Source: Osedax fenrisi (Eukaryota; Annelida; Polychaeta; Sabellida; Siboglinidae). From it: DNA of 64,000 bases. Both the position numbers and the translations under genes were made by a program. A model generated the notes under the pieces. That model saw only the letters and a program-made list of their open reading frames with translations, was not told where the DNA came from and searched no databases. The stretch is from positions 49,605,469 through 49,669,468 of the forward strand of contig OZ025244.1 of NCBI GenBank assembly GCA_964019155.1, read 5' to 3'. The first letter of the stretch is position 1. Every line of letters begins with the position of its first letter. Of this stretch, positions 22,497 through 36,109 are shown in pieces.

Positions 22497-23740
22497 ATGT
22501 TGCAGTACTGACTATATACATTAGTTAAGTAGAAGATATCCAACAACTAATATTATAAATGCAGATTATGCTGATGATCTTGTAATATTTGCAGATTCTA
22601 GTATAAATGCTGAAAAACTACTAAATTTCTTAGAAGAAAGTGGGAAAACAGTAGGTCTCAGAGTTAATGCTAAAAAGACACAAAATATGAACATAAACTC
22701 GAATAAAACCGTAAAATCTATAGATGGAGAATTCTTGAAAAATGTCGATGATTTCATTTATCTCTAAAGCGAAATAGAATCAATAGATAAAGAAATAAAA
22801 ATAATAATAGCTAAATCTAGGACAGATCTAGAAAAATTAAGATCTATATAGAAATCACAACTCAACAAAACATTAAAGAGTACCTTCTCCAGAGCCGTGG
22901 TAGAATCAGTTTTATTATACGGATCTGAAGCTTGGACCCTAACTAAGAAACACGAGAAAAATCTAGATGAAACATATACAAGAATGTTGAGAGCCATGTT
23001 AAATATATCGTGGAAAGAGAATCCAACGAAGTTTTGCCTCTACGTAAATATTCCACAACTAACGCTTACAATACGTATATACTACTAGTACTAGTACTAG
23101 TACTATATAACTAATAATTTATTACTAAAACAGGGTACAAGATGAATAATTCTATAAAGTTAAAGTAGAAATTGAATATTTCGATGCCACTTACAAAATA
23201 ATGTATTTTATTTCTATTTTCGATTATTTTTACGCTATCTTTTATTTCTATTTTGATCATTTTTCGTTTATTTTTACTATATCATTTATTTCTACTTTCG
23301 ATTGTTTTTCGTTTATTTTTACGGTAACTGTAAAACGTTTTAATTTCCTTAATTTTTTAATTTCGTATTATTCTTTATTTATTTCTATAACGTATGTTAT
23401 CGTTAGCAAATATTTATACTTTATACTTTCGATTATATTTTCGGCTATGTATTTGCTTAAATAAATTATCAATCAATCAATACGTATACGAAGAACACGT
23501 TTCGCAGACCACTGTTATCGAAGTGAGGAAGAAATCATGAAAGATGTTTTTTTTTGTGGACGCCGAACCATGGAACAACAACGCTTGGACGACCGAGAAA
23601 AACGTATGTAAAACAACTATGTGATTATACGGGACTGACGAGTGTCTTCAAGAACTAAAGAAATAAGTGAAAGTCAGGAAGACGTGAAAGACAATTGTTC
23701 AGGAAACAATCCCATCAGGTAAGGTGTTGATAAATATATT
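22497..23740 (+). mobile_element. Truncated LINE, RT C-terminal half
   Basis: NADYADDLVIFADSS (22561) holds an intact YADD box. It is followed by VNAKKT, SRAVVESVLLYGSEAWTLTK, and RMLRAMLNISWKENPT. After the SINE-like insert the frame resumes at 23480 with RTRFADHCYRSEEEIMKDVF. The order and motifs match the LINE at 37285-39010. The 5' end is truncated. Confidence 0.85.
23080..23479 (+). mobile_element. SINE-like retroposon with (ATCA)n tail, copy B
   Basis: It is inserted in the LINE fragment. The 11-bp CAATACGTATA occurs on both sides (about 23069 and 23479), a target-site duplication, and the 3' end is ATCAATCAATCAAT. It matches 21593-21942 in opposite orientation with few differences. 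At the 5' end there is a short (ACTAGT)n run. Confidence 0.85.
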
Positions 23741-24171
23741 AATTTGAATAAATTTAATATTATTATCAATATTTGTATGACTATACTATATATTATATAT
23801 AGTATATATACGTATAGTATATTATATATAATATCAACAAATATAATACATTTAACAACAAGTTAATAAGAAATTTAAATTAAAAAATAATAATGAATTC
23901 TGATATTTAATATAAAATGTATCATATTTTATTGTACAAAAAAATTAAAAAAATATATATTTATATATTTTAATATATATATAATTTATAATAATATAAT
24001 GAATAATTTTTTTTAATATATACAAATATTTAATTAATTTAAATTATTAATAATATTATAATTATTAATAATATTATAATAGTAATATTAATATATATAT
24101 ATAATTACATATTATAATATCACATTAATAGTAATTTATACCATCAATATATTAAAAGAAACTTCAATTAC
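23741..24171. other. AT-rich spacer, nothing recognised
   Basis: Very low complexity (TATA, AATAATATTATA words), with no open frame and no repeat borders. Confidence 0.5.
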
Positions 24172-26027
24172 TAGGGGAGCGTACTAGAATACCGACACCC
24201 TAACAATAAATCACCATAACTTTATTATTTCTCTATTAAAATGTCCAAAATTTATTTATATGTATTTAGTATATTATAGTTTAGGTATATACATATGTAA
24301 TAAGTCGAATTGCCTCTTTGTCATTTTGTTATGAAAGAAAACGTGAACTGCTATATCAACTTTATTAACCAAAACCTAATCTAATAATAATAATATAGAA
24401 TTTGTACATTAATTACATTAACATTACCGTGTATATTGGGTTCGAATATATATCACATATATCTTATGCAATTAGTGTAATTATAATTAGAAATATAGCA
24501 TGTATATTACTATACATATAAATCGATACGTATAATAGGTAGGGAAAAGTCTCCGATTACCGACCCCTAAATGATTATTTGTAATAACTTATTCAATATT
24601 AAATATATTTAATTGAAATTTTGTAATTAGGGTAATATTATATGCCATATATGGCAATGAATAATGTGGCTATTTTAAATTTTGTATATAATTATATTTA
24701 CAAGAATAAACTGGGGGGTAGGTAATCGGATACATGTGCCTAATACCGACCCCCCTTCTCCTATTACCAACCCCTAAAATAATCGTGGTATAAATATTGT
24801 AGTAATATAATATCCAATAATAAGAGTAGATATACATAAATATAATTAATTATAACATACACGCAATTTATGTTGTAATGAATTTATGTTTTAATAGTAA
24901 TATAAATTTAAATTTAAACTTTATAGTAATTATATTAAAATAGTGTATATTATTATTTAATATTTATTTATCAATCAGTATGTATATAATTAACTGGAAT
25001 TGAGAATCCTAAATCTATATCAATGATACACAAACAACTTACGACATATTTTAAAGTAAAATACGGATCTATTTTGATTGGATACAATACATCACATGGG
25101 GTCGGTATTAGGGTAATTTAAGGGGTCGGTAATAGGAAAATCATATGGGTTGCTATTATTAAGATATATTGGTTAATAGTTATTCAAATTAAATTATTTT
25201 TATAAAAGTTATAAACATTTTATTAATCTACAAAATTATGTACAAAATCAAGTTTTCTTTTAATAAATAAAGTATTTACAATGATTTAAAAAAAGTTATT
25301 ATTCAAATATTTAAAAAGTAAAAACAGAATAATACATTTAAAAAAAAATTATTATACGAATATTTAAAAAGTAAAAACAGAATACATTTTATCAAATAAC
25401 TATTGTAGAATTACAAATTTTTTAAAACAAAATACTTATTCATATTTTTCATTAAATTACTAACATTTCATGTATATATAATGTTTTGATATCTCTTATA
25501 GTTACTGAGATACGAGAAGGGGTCGGTATTAGGAGGGGTCGGTAATCGGAGACTTTCCCCTATCATAGTATTACCAATGATAATTACAACTGAATCCAAT
25601 ATATGCACTAAGCATGACAATGTTATCAGTGCACGACGCTTATTGGTTGATATAATATAATTGACGCACAACACGCTAAAGATACGGAAAGATTAGTGCC
25701 TTGTGTATATATTTGCCGGGCCTTATAGATTGTGTAATATCACTATATAACATATATAATAGCTATTTTCAAATATTTTAATTTAGTTTGTTTAACTCTG
25801 ATATAAGTGATTTCGCTATTATATGAACTATCCCGAATACCGACACCTTTGCACATAATATCGACACCCTAAACATATCTATATGTCTATATACCATATA
25901 ATATTTAATATTCACCATCCAATCAGATGTAAATAGGCGTTACTTTTAGTTAACACGCGCAATTAATATTTATTCTTAATAATAACAATGTATTGTTATA
26001 ACCATATATTTATGTATATATATATAT

Positions 26028-26079
<52 letters not shown>

Positions 26080-26593
26080 ACAAGTATATGTATATATTAT
26101 TAGGTATGTCTATTAATTTATGAATATTATCATATATTACATTCATTATAAACAAATAATGCTGATTGATATATAATTGAAAGGGTATTGATATTTCGTG
26201 CAATTAGGGTGTCGGTATTATGAAAATGTATATTTCTTATGGTAAACGTCATTAATGTTATAAGAAATTATGAAAAATACAAAAAATGTTCGTACTATTG
26301 TAAATATAATTAGATATATACGATGTATTTAAAATATTTAAAATATCTAAATTTTCAAATTATTGAGAATATATATTCTTCTTGAAAATTTCTTAAATTT
26401 AGAGTTGTAACGAAAAAATCAGTTTTTTTAATTATAATTAAAAAATATTAATATTTAAAAAAAAAGTATACTTATATGAATTAGAATTGATTAACCTTTC
26501 ATATATTAATTATTTTTTGATTGGAATTATATTTTATGAGTTCTATAGGGTGTCGATATTACGTGCATGTCGATATTAGAGTACTCTACCCTA
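24172..26593. mobile_element. TA-flanked TIR element, family 3, with nested insert
   Basis: The left end TA-GGGGAGCGTACT...AATACCGACACCC is mirrored by the right end CGATATTAGAGTACTCTACCC-TA. Internal copies of the same motif lie at about 25836 (GAATACCGACACC) and 26208 (GGGTGTCGGTATT). A family 2 element (24540-25562) sits inside, giving an original length near 1.4 kb. A (TA)n tract lies at 26016-26072. No transposase. Confidence 0.7.
24540..25562. mobile_element. TA-flanked TIR element, family 2, copy 1
   Basis: It runs from TA-GGGAAAAGTCTCCGATTACC to GGTAATCGGAGACTTTCCCC-TA. Inside, near 24716, the paired motif GGTAATCGGATACATGTGCC, then TAATACCGACCCC, repeats the terminal sequence. A second copy lies at 42194-43129. 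Confidence 0.9.
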
Positions 26594-28178
26594 TCTACTG
26601 AAAGATATTATAAAAATGCAACACAAAACACAAACATTATAATTCATCAGCAAAGTAATGTTAACATGAAAGTAAAATGGTTTGGTGATCTTGCCAATAT
26701 AAGAATACAGATTAATTGAAAGTTTGTTTACGATTGAGTTCATATATAAAGAAATGATTACATAATAGGAAAGAGAAATAGATTCACTTAGACAATTTGT
26801 ATTAAGTAGGTCCTATTAATTTTGAAGATGCATGGAAAGATAATATATATAATAAATTAAAATAGTTTATTTATGCCATACCTACTATGTATATCACATA
26901 TACGGTAAATTCAGATTATCTGTACTCAAATTTATAAAACAATTAATACGAAATATTATTTATAATTAATTGTATTAGTATTTAATATATTTATTTAGTA
27001 GATACATATATGTTTATTTCATGCATCATTTAATTCCATAAAATTATATATATACTTGATATCATATATGCATTCAATATAATCTATAATATTTATATAA
27101 ATATATCCTAATCATAATATTCATTATTGCCGGTCTTTTATCATTTCTAAAATGTATATTATTAGTTTTAAATGATAATAAAAATGTAAAATGTAATATG
27201 TTTATATGAGGTATGTATATAAAATAATGTATTCAAAATAGTATAACCTTTCTTACTTTCCTCATCATCTCTTATTTTGTGAAGTGATATTGGCTACAAT
27301 AATGTGTTAATACATGTAATATAATTTGTTAATTAGTTAATTAATTGAAATATAGTATATAATATATTAGTAATATATATTATATATAATATCGTCTATT
27401 ATATATAACTACCATTTATTTATATATTATACATTATTTTTTAATTTAATTCTTATACATTATTTAATTTATTAATTACATGTGGTTAACGATGTTTTAT
27501 TAAATAGATATTTTATTAGGTTTTGTTTCATTTTTTTTCATTAATTATTTTACTTTATAATATTAAATATAATTTATTATCAAGATTAATTACAAGTACC
27601 TTACAACTATACATTTTAAATATACACCTATACAACATATAATTCACATTAATAGGTAATATCTATTACACACAAAACTATAGTTCTATAGAATATTACA
27701 TGTGTTAACATAATTTATGAGATTTGGAAGGTTCTACGGTTGGAACCGTTTGATAAATGTTCATAACATTTTCAGATTTTATAAATAATATATAGAAGAT
27801 ATAGATAATTTTTTAAATTTATATATGTTATTTTGATACATTTATAATGAAAACCATAATTTTATTTTACACTTTTTGACCAAATGATGTATGGTTTTTA
27901 TTGTAAGTGTATCAAAGAAATTTATTTATATGTTTAATGTAGATGTATAATATATTTTATATATTATTTATAAACTCTTAAAATATTATGAAGATTTTTC
28001 GAATATTGTAAACGGTGGAACATTCGAAATATTATAAATTGTGTAAAAAAAATACTAGATATGCTTATAAAGTTATGTGTTAATATTACATATTAATGTG
28101 TATTATATATTGTATATGTGTATATTTATAACTCATATTAATAATATATAATACTCAAAATATTGTGTATATAATATA

Positions 28179-28189
<11 letters not shown>
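26594..28189. other. AT-rich DNA without recognisable gene
   Basis: No open frame, splice-bounded exon or terminal repeat is convincing. A small perfect inverted word AACGGTT/AACCGTT lies near 27740. Confidence 0.5.
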
Positions 28190-28210
<21 letters not shown>

Positions 28211-29254
28211 AATATCAGATTGGCAATAGCCTGGATGAAAGAAAAAGCATAGCTTGTCGAGTCTTTCACCCAATAGATTATAAGGATAAAATTTGATAAT
28301 TATATTAATATAATGAAAATAAAATAAAGGATAGGATAACATTATAATTAATAAGATAATTACAAGTATATTATTAATAGTTACACAAAACAATTAATAC
28401 AAAATTAAATAAAAACAAAATTTAAATTAAAAAAAAAAATATATATTTTGTTAAGTATCAATTTTACATGTAATTTGTATTGGTGACACGCATATTGACA
28501 ATGGCGTCTCAACTTTCAAGGTGTGGGTTCATCAAGTCCTATACCTTAAGGATCATACTTGTGCCAAGAGCATGAACACTGGCAACATTTACCGCCAATA
28601 AATTCACCTTTATTCCCAACTACATACCACTATCGCTAATAATGCCACTCAATATAACACATCCAAAAATCTAAATAGAATTAATACATTTTGTTTTTAT
28701 TTGATTTTCCTAAATAATTAAAAGTAAACAAATTTATAAAAAAAACATCAACGATAAAATAATAATATTAAAAAACTCCTCATAATCTTAATCATCATGT
28801 CATAAAATAATAAAATTAAATTATAAGTTAAAAGGGTATATCATAAATATAAAAGATATAGTATAAAATAAAAATATAAAATAAATAATAAAATATAATA
28901 TAAATAAAATATAAAGTCAATAATCAATAGTCATACATAATAATCATTAATATCATTAATCAATATATATCATTAGTCAATTATTACTGATCATTATCAT
29001 TAGTTTATTATCTTTAGTCAAATATCATTAGTATAATTATCATTAATTCGTTATCCCAATTCAGTTATCATTAGTCAAATTCGTATCATTAGTTAATTAT
29101 AAATAAAGTTAAAAATAAAATTAAAGTAATTAAATTCACTTCCTCTTCCTAAAATATAAAAACAATGTATATAATCTATAAAATAGTATAAAAAAAGCGA
29201 TAAAATAAAAAGTATAATTTTTTAAAGTGTCAATTGTAAAATGCACTATTAAAA

Positions 29255-32245
29255 TTAAGTGTTATTATATAAACTTATCAACACTTTTTTATAATGTGTA
29301 CTAAATGATTTTAAATTATTTTTTATTTTTAAAACTTTTTTTAAATTATTCCATAACTGTGGTCCCATATTAGATATACAAACATATTTTCTTTGCGTCC
29401 TTATTTTTATTCTATGAAATAAGAGATTATTGTAAGACTTTATTTTAAATAAATTCTGTAAATTCAAATGTAGAGAATAATTTCTGGCCCTGAACATGAA
29501 TTTAACAGTATTCAATTTAACAATATCATCAAACTTTAAATTATTATATTTAAAATAAAATGTATTGTACATTAATTCATTATTACATATACATCTTAAA
29601 GCTCTTTTTTGTAACATATTAATTTTTAGAAGGTTCGAACTATAAGTATTTCCCCAAATATGGGCACAGTAATATAAGTGGGAATTAAAAAAAGAATTAT
29701 AAAGTAAAATTTTAATTTTAATTTTACTTTATTTAAAATAGCAATAGATCTTGATAACTTTGTGCATAACCTACATAATGTATTTGTCTATTCCAGTCTA
29801 ATTTATTGTCAATAATAATACCCAGAAATGTTATCATTTCTACGTTACGTATTTCTTTATTATCAATTTTAAGTTTTAATTTAACATTATCATTTATATT
29901 TCTTATATTGAATAATAAAATATTAGTTTTATCTATATTTAATGACAATTTATTAATATTTAGCCATACATATAATTAATCAATTCCACATTGTATTTTA
30001 TTCTCAAGCTTTAAAATAGATGTATCCGAAAAAATTAAGGTGGTATCATTCGTAAATAAAATAGGTTTGAAAATAGAGGATATATTAGGTAGATCGTTTA
30101 TATATAATAAAAATAAATAGGTCCTAATACAGATCCTTGTGAAACTCCACACTTAATATTTTTTAAATTAGATTTAATATCTTTTTTAAATACATATTGC
30201 ATCCTATTAGACACACAGCTCTTTAAAAGGTCTAAAGAAATACCTCTTATCCCATATACATATAGTTTTTTTAAAAGAATATCATAATTTAATGTATCAA
30301 AAGATTTTCGTAGATCAATCGATAATATAGCACATTTATTTAGATTTTCAAGCTTTTGACAAACAGTTTTAATAACATCTACTAAAGCATCTCCTGTTGA
30401 AATTTTATTTCTAAATCCATATTGACATTTACTTATTATATTAAATGTATCTAAAAATTTTAATAATCTATTTTTTATTAATTGTTCCAGAATCTTAGAA
30501 AATTGTGGTAATAAAGAAATTGGCCTATAATTTTCTGGTTTAGACTTATCAGATTTTTTAAATAATGGTATCACTTTAGCTATTTTTAAAATATTAGGAA
30601 AAACCCCTTCAGAAAAAACTCTATTAAACAAATATGATAAAATTGGACTAATTTCAATACTAATTTTTTTAATTAAAAACATATTTATGTCTGAACAATC
30701 ATTACTATATTTAAGTTTTGAATTATTAATTTCTTCCTGAATTTCAAAACTTGATGTAGGTAAAAAAAAAAGTGTATTATTATAATTATTTGTCATTGTA
30801 GTATATATATTATTATCACATAAATTTGTTTTTATTTGATCAGATAATTCTATACCTATAGTACTAAAATAATTATTAAATTCTTCAGATGAAGGAGTAT
30901 TTAATTCTTCATTAGATTGTTTTTTTTTTTTATTTAATAATTTATTTATTACAGACCAAGTATATTTACTATTATTACTATTATTATTTATTTTAAATGA
31001 ATAATATAAATATTCAGACCTACGCAATAGAGATGTAAGAATATTTTTATATTTTGTATAAAATTTAAATTTTTCCGTTGTCCAATGTTTTATTAATTTC
31101 TTATACATTCTATTTTTTTTATTTATACATGTAATAAGACTAAAATATAACCATGGTTTATTATGTTTACTCTTTTCTTTAACCTTTATCATAGGACAAT
31201 GAAGGTTATATAATTGTATTAATTTATCAATGAAATAATTAAATATTGAATTTATATCATTATTAGAATAAATATAATCCCAATCATATTTAGATATACT
31301 TTCTCTAAATTTTAATATTGATTTATCATTTATTTTTCTTATAAATTTATATTTTTTAAAGCATTTTTTCTTTTTTTTATAATTATTTTCATATATAACA
31401 TAAATAGGTAAGTGGTCACTAATGTCACTAATTATAATCCCGTTACTTATGGGTTTTTCATTAACATTACAATATATATTATAAATTAATGGATTTATAG
31501 TATTTCCATATCTTGTTGATCTGGTTACTAAAGGAAAACATCCCATACTATAAATTGTATTTATAAAATGTTTATTATAATTATTATTAATATCTAAAAT
31601 ATTAACATTAAAATCCCCAACTAAAAATAAATTATTCTTTACTGAAAGCATATTAAAATTATTATATATAAAATCGCTAAAATTAATTATATTTGATTTC
31701 GGAGATTTATATATCCCACTAATAATTATATTTATATTACTTATATTTAATGATATAGTGACTATATCTAAAAAATTGGGTATTGATATACATAAATTAT
31801 CTAATGTATTATAAATTAAATCATCTTGAATAAAAATAGACACACCACCACCAACGTTATTATTTGTGATACCATTATTATTTCGAACTACATGAATACT
31901 ATTATATTTATCAATTGTATAAATATTTTTATTTATTTATTGAAACCAAGTTTCAGTAATAACTCTAACATTAAATTTAAATTTACATTTATCTAATAAA
32001 AAAATGATATCATCAAAATATTTAATAACACTACGTGCATTTATATGTATAATAGAAATTCCTTGATTAGATTCTATGTCTATTGAATCAATATTTAAAT
32101 AATTACAATTTACTTTTGGAATTATATTCATAAAATCATCTGACATATATTTAGTATTATTATTGATATTATCACTATTATTATAAACATTGTATGTAAA
32201 TTCAATATCATTAATGTCAGAAGGACAATTAGCATTGTTTATCAT
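29255..32245 (-). pseudogene. LINE ORF2: endonuclease and reverse transcriptase
   Basis: The endonuclease reads IIHINARSVIKYFDDIIFLL, VRVITETWFQ, a stop, then VSIFIQDD, NLFLVGDFNVN and the SDHLPI catalytic box. The RT reads KSKPENYRPISLLPQFSKIL, FNIISKCQYGFRNKISTGDA, SIDLRKSFDTLNYD, and CGVSQGSVLGPIYF. The YADD region, read across a frameshift near 30060, appears as FTNDTTL, so the catalytic motif is changed. The conserved tail (29617-29255) includes LQKRALRCICNNELMYN. This copy cannot be active as it stands. Confidence 0.85.
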
Positions 32246-32401
32246 TATATATATTAAGTAAAAGATTGTAAAAATATAAAAATGTATATAAATATAAAAT
32301 AAATGGATTAATAAATGTAAAAAATATATGGATTAAAATATATACAACACAATATAACTAAAATAATTATGCAACAAAATAAGAACCTATAGATTTAAAT
32401 T

Positions 32402-33085
32402 CTATTTATTATAATAACTTAATTGTGTAATATCTGTAATTATTATTTTATTTGTTTTATCTGTACTAATATATACATTATTATTATATACCCATGTATT
32501 AGTAATTTGTTTAGATTTTAATAATTGTCTGGTATTATAAAATAAGTTATTTATATTAGTAGAATGTTTTTTATTTATATAATAATCAGTATCTTTTAAC
32601 TTCAATTTATTCTTAAGTATATTTATCACAGACTTTTGATTATCTAATTTGATAAAATATTTATTAGATTTTAATTCTTCTGATGAATTATCCTTATTAT
32701 TATATACTTGTATATCTATAATAGATTCTTCAACCAATTATGTATTTAGCTTTGAATTTATAAAATTGATAACATTATCTTTATTAGTATACTCTGTTTT
32801 ATCCTCTTTATTTAAATTAGTAAATATTATAATATTGTTGTTATTATCCTCTATCTCTTTGTCTAATGTTATCAATGTATTATTTATTTGTTTAATGGGT
32901 AATTTCTGAATAATTTCTTTATTAAGATTAAATTCAGAATGTATTAAATTATTTAAATTGGTATTATCGGTTTTTAATTCTTGTATTAATTGTGTTTGAT
33001 AAGTAACTATATTTGATAAGTTATCTACTTTACTGGTTAATTCAGTAATACATTTTAATAATTTGTCATTAGATATTGGTGACAT
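32402..33085 (-). pseudogene. LINE ORF1, coiled-coil-like
   Basis: The first part (33085-32738) has heptad-like spacing (CITELTSKVDNLSNIV, then TQLIQELKTDNTNLNNLIHS), suggesting a coiled coil. The second (32737-32402), after one stop or shift, has YFIKLDNQKSVINILKNKLK and RQLLKSKQITNTWVYNN, reminiscent of the RNA-binding half of trimeric LINE ORF1 proteins. It would bind element RNA. No zinc finger is visible, unlike the LINE at 13.6 kb. Confidence 0.6.
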
Positions 33086-33667
33086 TATCCAAATATAATA
33101 TATATATCACATAAATATATATGACTATGTATTCAATAAAATAAATACGAGAATTTAATTAAATATATATTATGTAATCAATTACAATATAACAAATTTA
33201 TAATCAAACACCAAATATCATAATATTAAATAAACAAAATTACATAATTTAGAAGGAATTTTTTTATATTATGCAATTAATTACCAACTACCAATATTGT
33301 AATTACTACTAAATAATGAAATATACAGTTTTAGAGAATGTTGTTGATTATCAATAAATTAATATGTGAATAAATCAATATATGAATTTAATGATAAGTC
33401 AAATAATATACAAAATGTAAATATAAATATTTAAATAGTCATGCACCAGTGATTTCAGAAAAATGTTATGTAATATTTTTATATTTGTGCTTTTATGTAT
33501 TAATATTATTGTTAATTTTCTAAATAATAGACGTATCGTATGTAATATATATATTAATAAGTAATATAGTAATATATTAGTATACAATAGACTTATCTTA
33601 TTGGTGATTTTTTCTGATTATTAAATATAAATATAAATTTCTGTTAGTAAAATATAACCAGGAAGAG

Positions 33668-33813
33668 GAGCCGATCGTTTATGTATACACATTTATGTAA
33701 GATCACTTCTAAATAATATTTAAAAACCCACGTTAATAGTCCGGACGAGACTCTAACTCGCGTCATACTGTTTGCGTGTATGACGCCTTAGCCAAGTAAG
33801 CCCACATACAATT
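33668..33813 (-). mobile_element. tRNA-derived SINE, copy 2
   Basis: It matches copy 1 from GAGCCGATC through GATCACTTCTAAATAATATT and the tRNA-like head (GTCCGGACGAG...GACGCCTTAGCCA). The B box is degraded (AGACTCTAAC instead of GGGTCGAAC) and the spacer is about 12 bp shorter. This copy is the more diverged. Confidence 0.75.
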
Positions 33814-33817
33814 AAGC

Positions 33818-33821
<4 letters not shown>

Positions 33822-33848
<27 letters not shown>

Positions 33849-33876
33849 ATATATTAATATATATAATATATATTAG

Positions 33877-33905
<29 letters not shown>
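33822..33905. repeat. (TA)n microsatellite, interrupted
   Basis: Two TA runs separated by AATATATTAATATATAATAT. Confidence 0.9.
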
Positions 33906-33908
<3 letters not shown>

Positions 33909-33943
33909 TCTATAATTTATCACATTGCATAATGTGTACACAC

Positions 33944-34258
33944 CAACAAAATAGCTGATTATTGGCCCGATTTATATATTTTATATTGATGCTTCAAATT
34001 ATTCATTTTTAAACATTTACTATATATATACGGTATGCCCGATATCTATATATATCAGCCAAATCAAAGATTTTATTAGGTAATTTATATAATATATAAT
34101 TTATATAATAATATATAAACTCACGCATAATGCACAAGTCATACCTCGACCTTCCCGATATTGTTCTATAATTACAACGAAACTGCCCGATTTTGAAGGT
34201 CGAGTATATCTGGCTATAAAAATCGAACCGAAATCGGGCTATTTTGTGTTGTTGAGAA
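33944..34258. repeat. Possible small MITE or hairpin region
   Basis: CACCAACAAAATAGC at the left is echoed in inverted form by GCTATTTTGTGTTGTTG at the right, with GCCCGATTT motifs inside both. A perfect 10-bp pair, CTCGACCTTC (34146) and GAAGGTCGAG (34194), lies between them. The borders are uncertain. Confidence 0.35.
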
Positions 34259-34650
34259 ATCAGATATAAGTTAATAATGTAATTTTAATATATTATGATA
34301 TACTAGTTAATTTGATAATATAAATAATCATTAATAAATCCATTCTTTTATAAACTATAAATTTAGTTAAAAAATGATTAAATGAGTAATTTAAAAAATG
34401 TTAATTAACATCATACTATAATACTATAGTATAAATAGATTAATGTTGAGATGTATTAATATTTTCTTTTAAACAAATAAAATAAATGTATTCCCATGAA
34501 ATATAATTCATATGTGATATATAATCTAATTATATTCAAAATAATGTAATACATTTGAATTAGATTAATTCATTATTTTAAGTGTGTTTACTTGTGATAA
34601 AATATGTTATGTAATATGCTAATATAAAATTATTATGCATACAAAAATAC

Positions 34651-34758
34651 CTTCATGTCTGATTTCCTATATTGCCAAATAAGTATGGTATTAAAGATGG
34701 CCATACAGGTATATATAATAGAATTGACGATTGTGCAAGTAATAACACCATTTATCAT
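34651..34758 (-). CDS. Multi-helix membrane protein, exon 5 (of those seen)
   Basis: In minus-strand order it follows AACTTACAG and ends before GTATTT. The 36 codons are in phase 0 and start MINGVITCTIVNSIIYTCMA, a membrane helix, ending ILIWQYRKSDMK with a positive cluster that suggests a cytosolic end. It is the last exon found. A final small exon with the stop should lie below 34651 but was not identified, possibly because of the repeats there. The joined five exons total 163 codons. Confidence 0.75.
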
Positions 34759-34875
34759 CTGTAAGTTTTGATAATATTTAGATATTAATATTAATTTTAT
34801 AAGTAATAATATAGTACTACTAATTTATATTTAAATGTACATTAAATTTAATATATATATATATATATAACTAAC

Positions 34876-34974
34876 AGTTCCAGATACATCATTGTATATA
34901 TAAATTACCAGAACAGTCACTATTATGATTGATACTATAGATGAAAATATAGAAAATGCCATAGCTCTTGTTAC
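34876..34974 (-). CDS. Multi-helix membrane protein, exon 4
   Basis: It is bounded by TATATAG on the 5' side and GTTAGT on the 3' side, 33 codons in phase 0. VTRAMAFSIFSSIVSIIIVT followed by VLVIYIYNDVSGT is one strong membrane helix. The short intron to exon 5 (117 bp) is typical of insect genes. The intron to exon 3 is 5.7 kb and holds a TIR element and a LINE. Confidence 0.75.
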
Positions 34975-35354
34975 CTATATAAACATGAAATTAATAAATA
35001 AATAATTTATAATATATAATATTATATATTGGCTGAATATTTAATATTGTATAACAGTATACAGTAAGAATAGTAATCAAAGTTCGTAAACAGATTACAA
35101 TCCAACAAATAATCATATTACAATCATGGTACTGTGTATTGATTACGATCACAGATTATAATTCGATTACAATCATTGATAATAATTCTATTACGAACAT
35201 TGATTTAAATTTGTGATCAGTTAACTATCCCGACAAACAATTATTACTGGACAATTGTCATGCAGGATACCCTGCTAAGGACTCCTGTAGAGGTCCTAAA
35301 GTGTAACAATTTGTCTATTTTACATGTGTGCAGGACATTTACAGAGATTTATTA

Positions 35355-35600
35355 GTCACTGTGTAAGGATAACTAAGGAAAAGATAACGAACTTTCTGAA
35401 TCCTGCGAAGGATAAATAAGGACAAAATAATGAACTCTCTTAATCCTGCAAAGGAAAAATAAGGACACAATAACGAACTTCCTGAATCCTGCTAAGGATA
35501 AATAAGGACAAAATAACGAACTTTCTTAATCCTGCTAAGGATAAATAAGGATCAAATAAAGGATTTTTTAATCCTGGTATAGACAAATAAGGGACATATA
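35355..35600. repeat. ~45-bp tandem array
   Basis: Units such as CCTGCTAAGGATAAATAAGG followed by ACAAAATAACGAACTTTCTTAAT repeat five to six times with small changes. Confidence 0.85.
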
Positions 35601-36109
35601 AAGTATATTCTATTCCTATATAAAAAACCCAGCATTCAACTTACATCAATAACTTTATTTCAAAATTTAAGTTCAACTTAAGTCAATGGTAACTAATTAA
35701 CTTAAGTTCAACTTACGTTCTAAACTAAATTCGAAATTCAATAATAATAACATTTTAATTTAGAATTCAAACTTTAATCAATATTCAATTGCTATATATT
35801 CAATATTGGGCAATTAGGTCAACATGCTTTCCAATTATATTATCAATATAATTATGATTAAAATTGTAGTTCAATGTATCACTTGAATGAGATTATGATC
35901 ATTTAGAAAAATACATAGGATTACTTAAATAATTTTAGCTTTTAAAATAATATTTTATTTATTAAAATCAGTATATTAACTTAAATATAAAAGTAAAATA
36001 ATAATTAATAATTAATTTACATAAATAAAAATTAAATCAATATATTAAAATAATTAAAAGGTATAATATATTATTATTTATATATTAAAAAAAGGATATA
36101 TACTTATTA

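Larger units (their letters stand above)
28190..33085 (-). mobile_element. Nearly full-length LINE (CR1/L2-like), minus strand
   Basis: On the minus strand it has ORF1 (33085-32402), ORF2 (32245-29255), a ~1-kb 3' UTR, and a 3' end CTATTGCCAATCTGATATTA followed by (TTA)n at about 28195. Its terminus resembles the AATCTGATAATAAT end of the LINE at 18.07 kb, which suggests related 3' recognition. It is far more AT-biased than that LINE. The scattered stops indicate a dead but fairly complete copy. Confidence 0.85.

Noticed and set aside
28900..29100. CRISPR-like array of ATCATTAGT words
   Set aside because: The words are irregularly spaced low-complexity sequence in a LINE 3' UTR, and the genome is eukaryotic.
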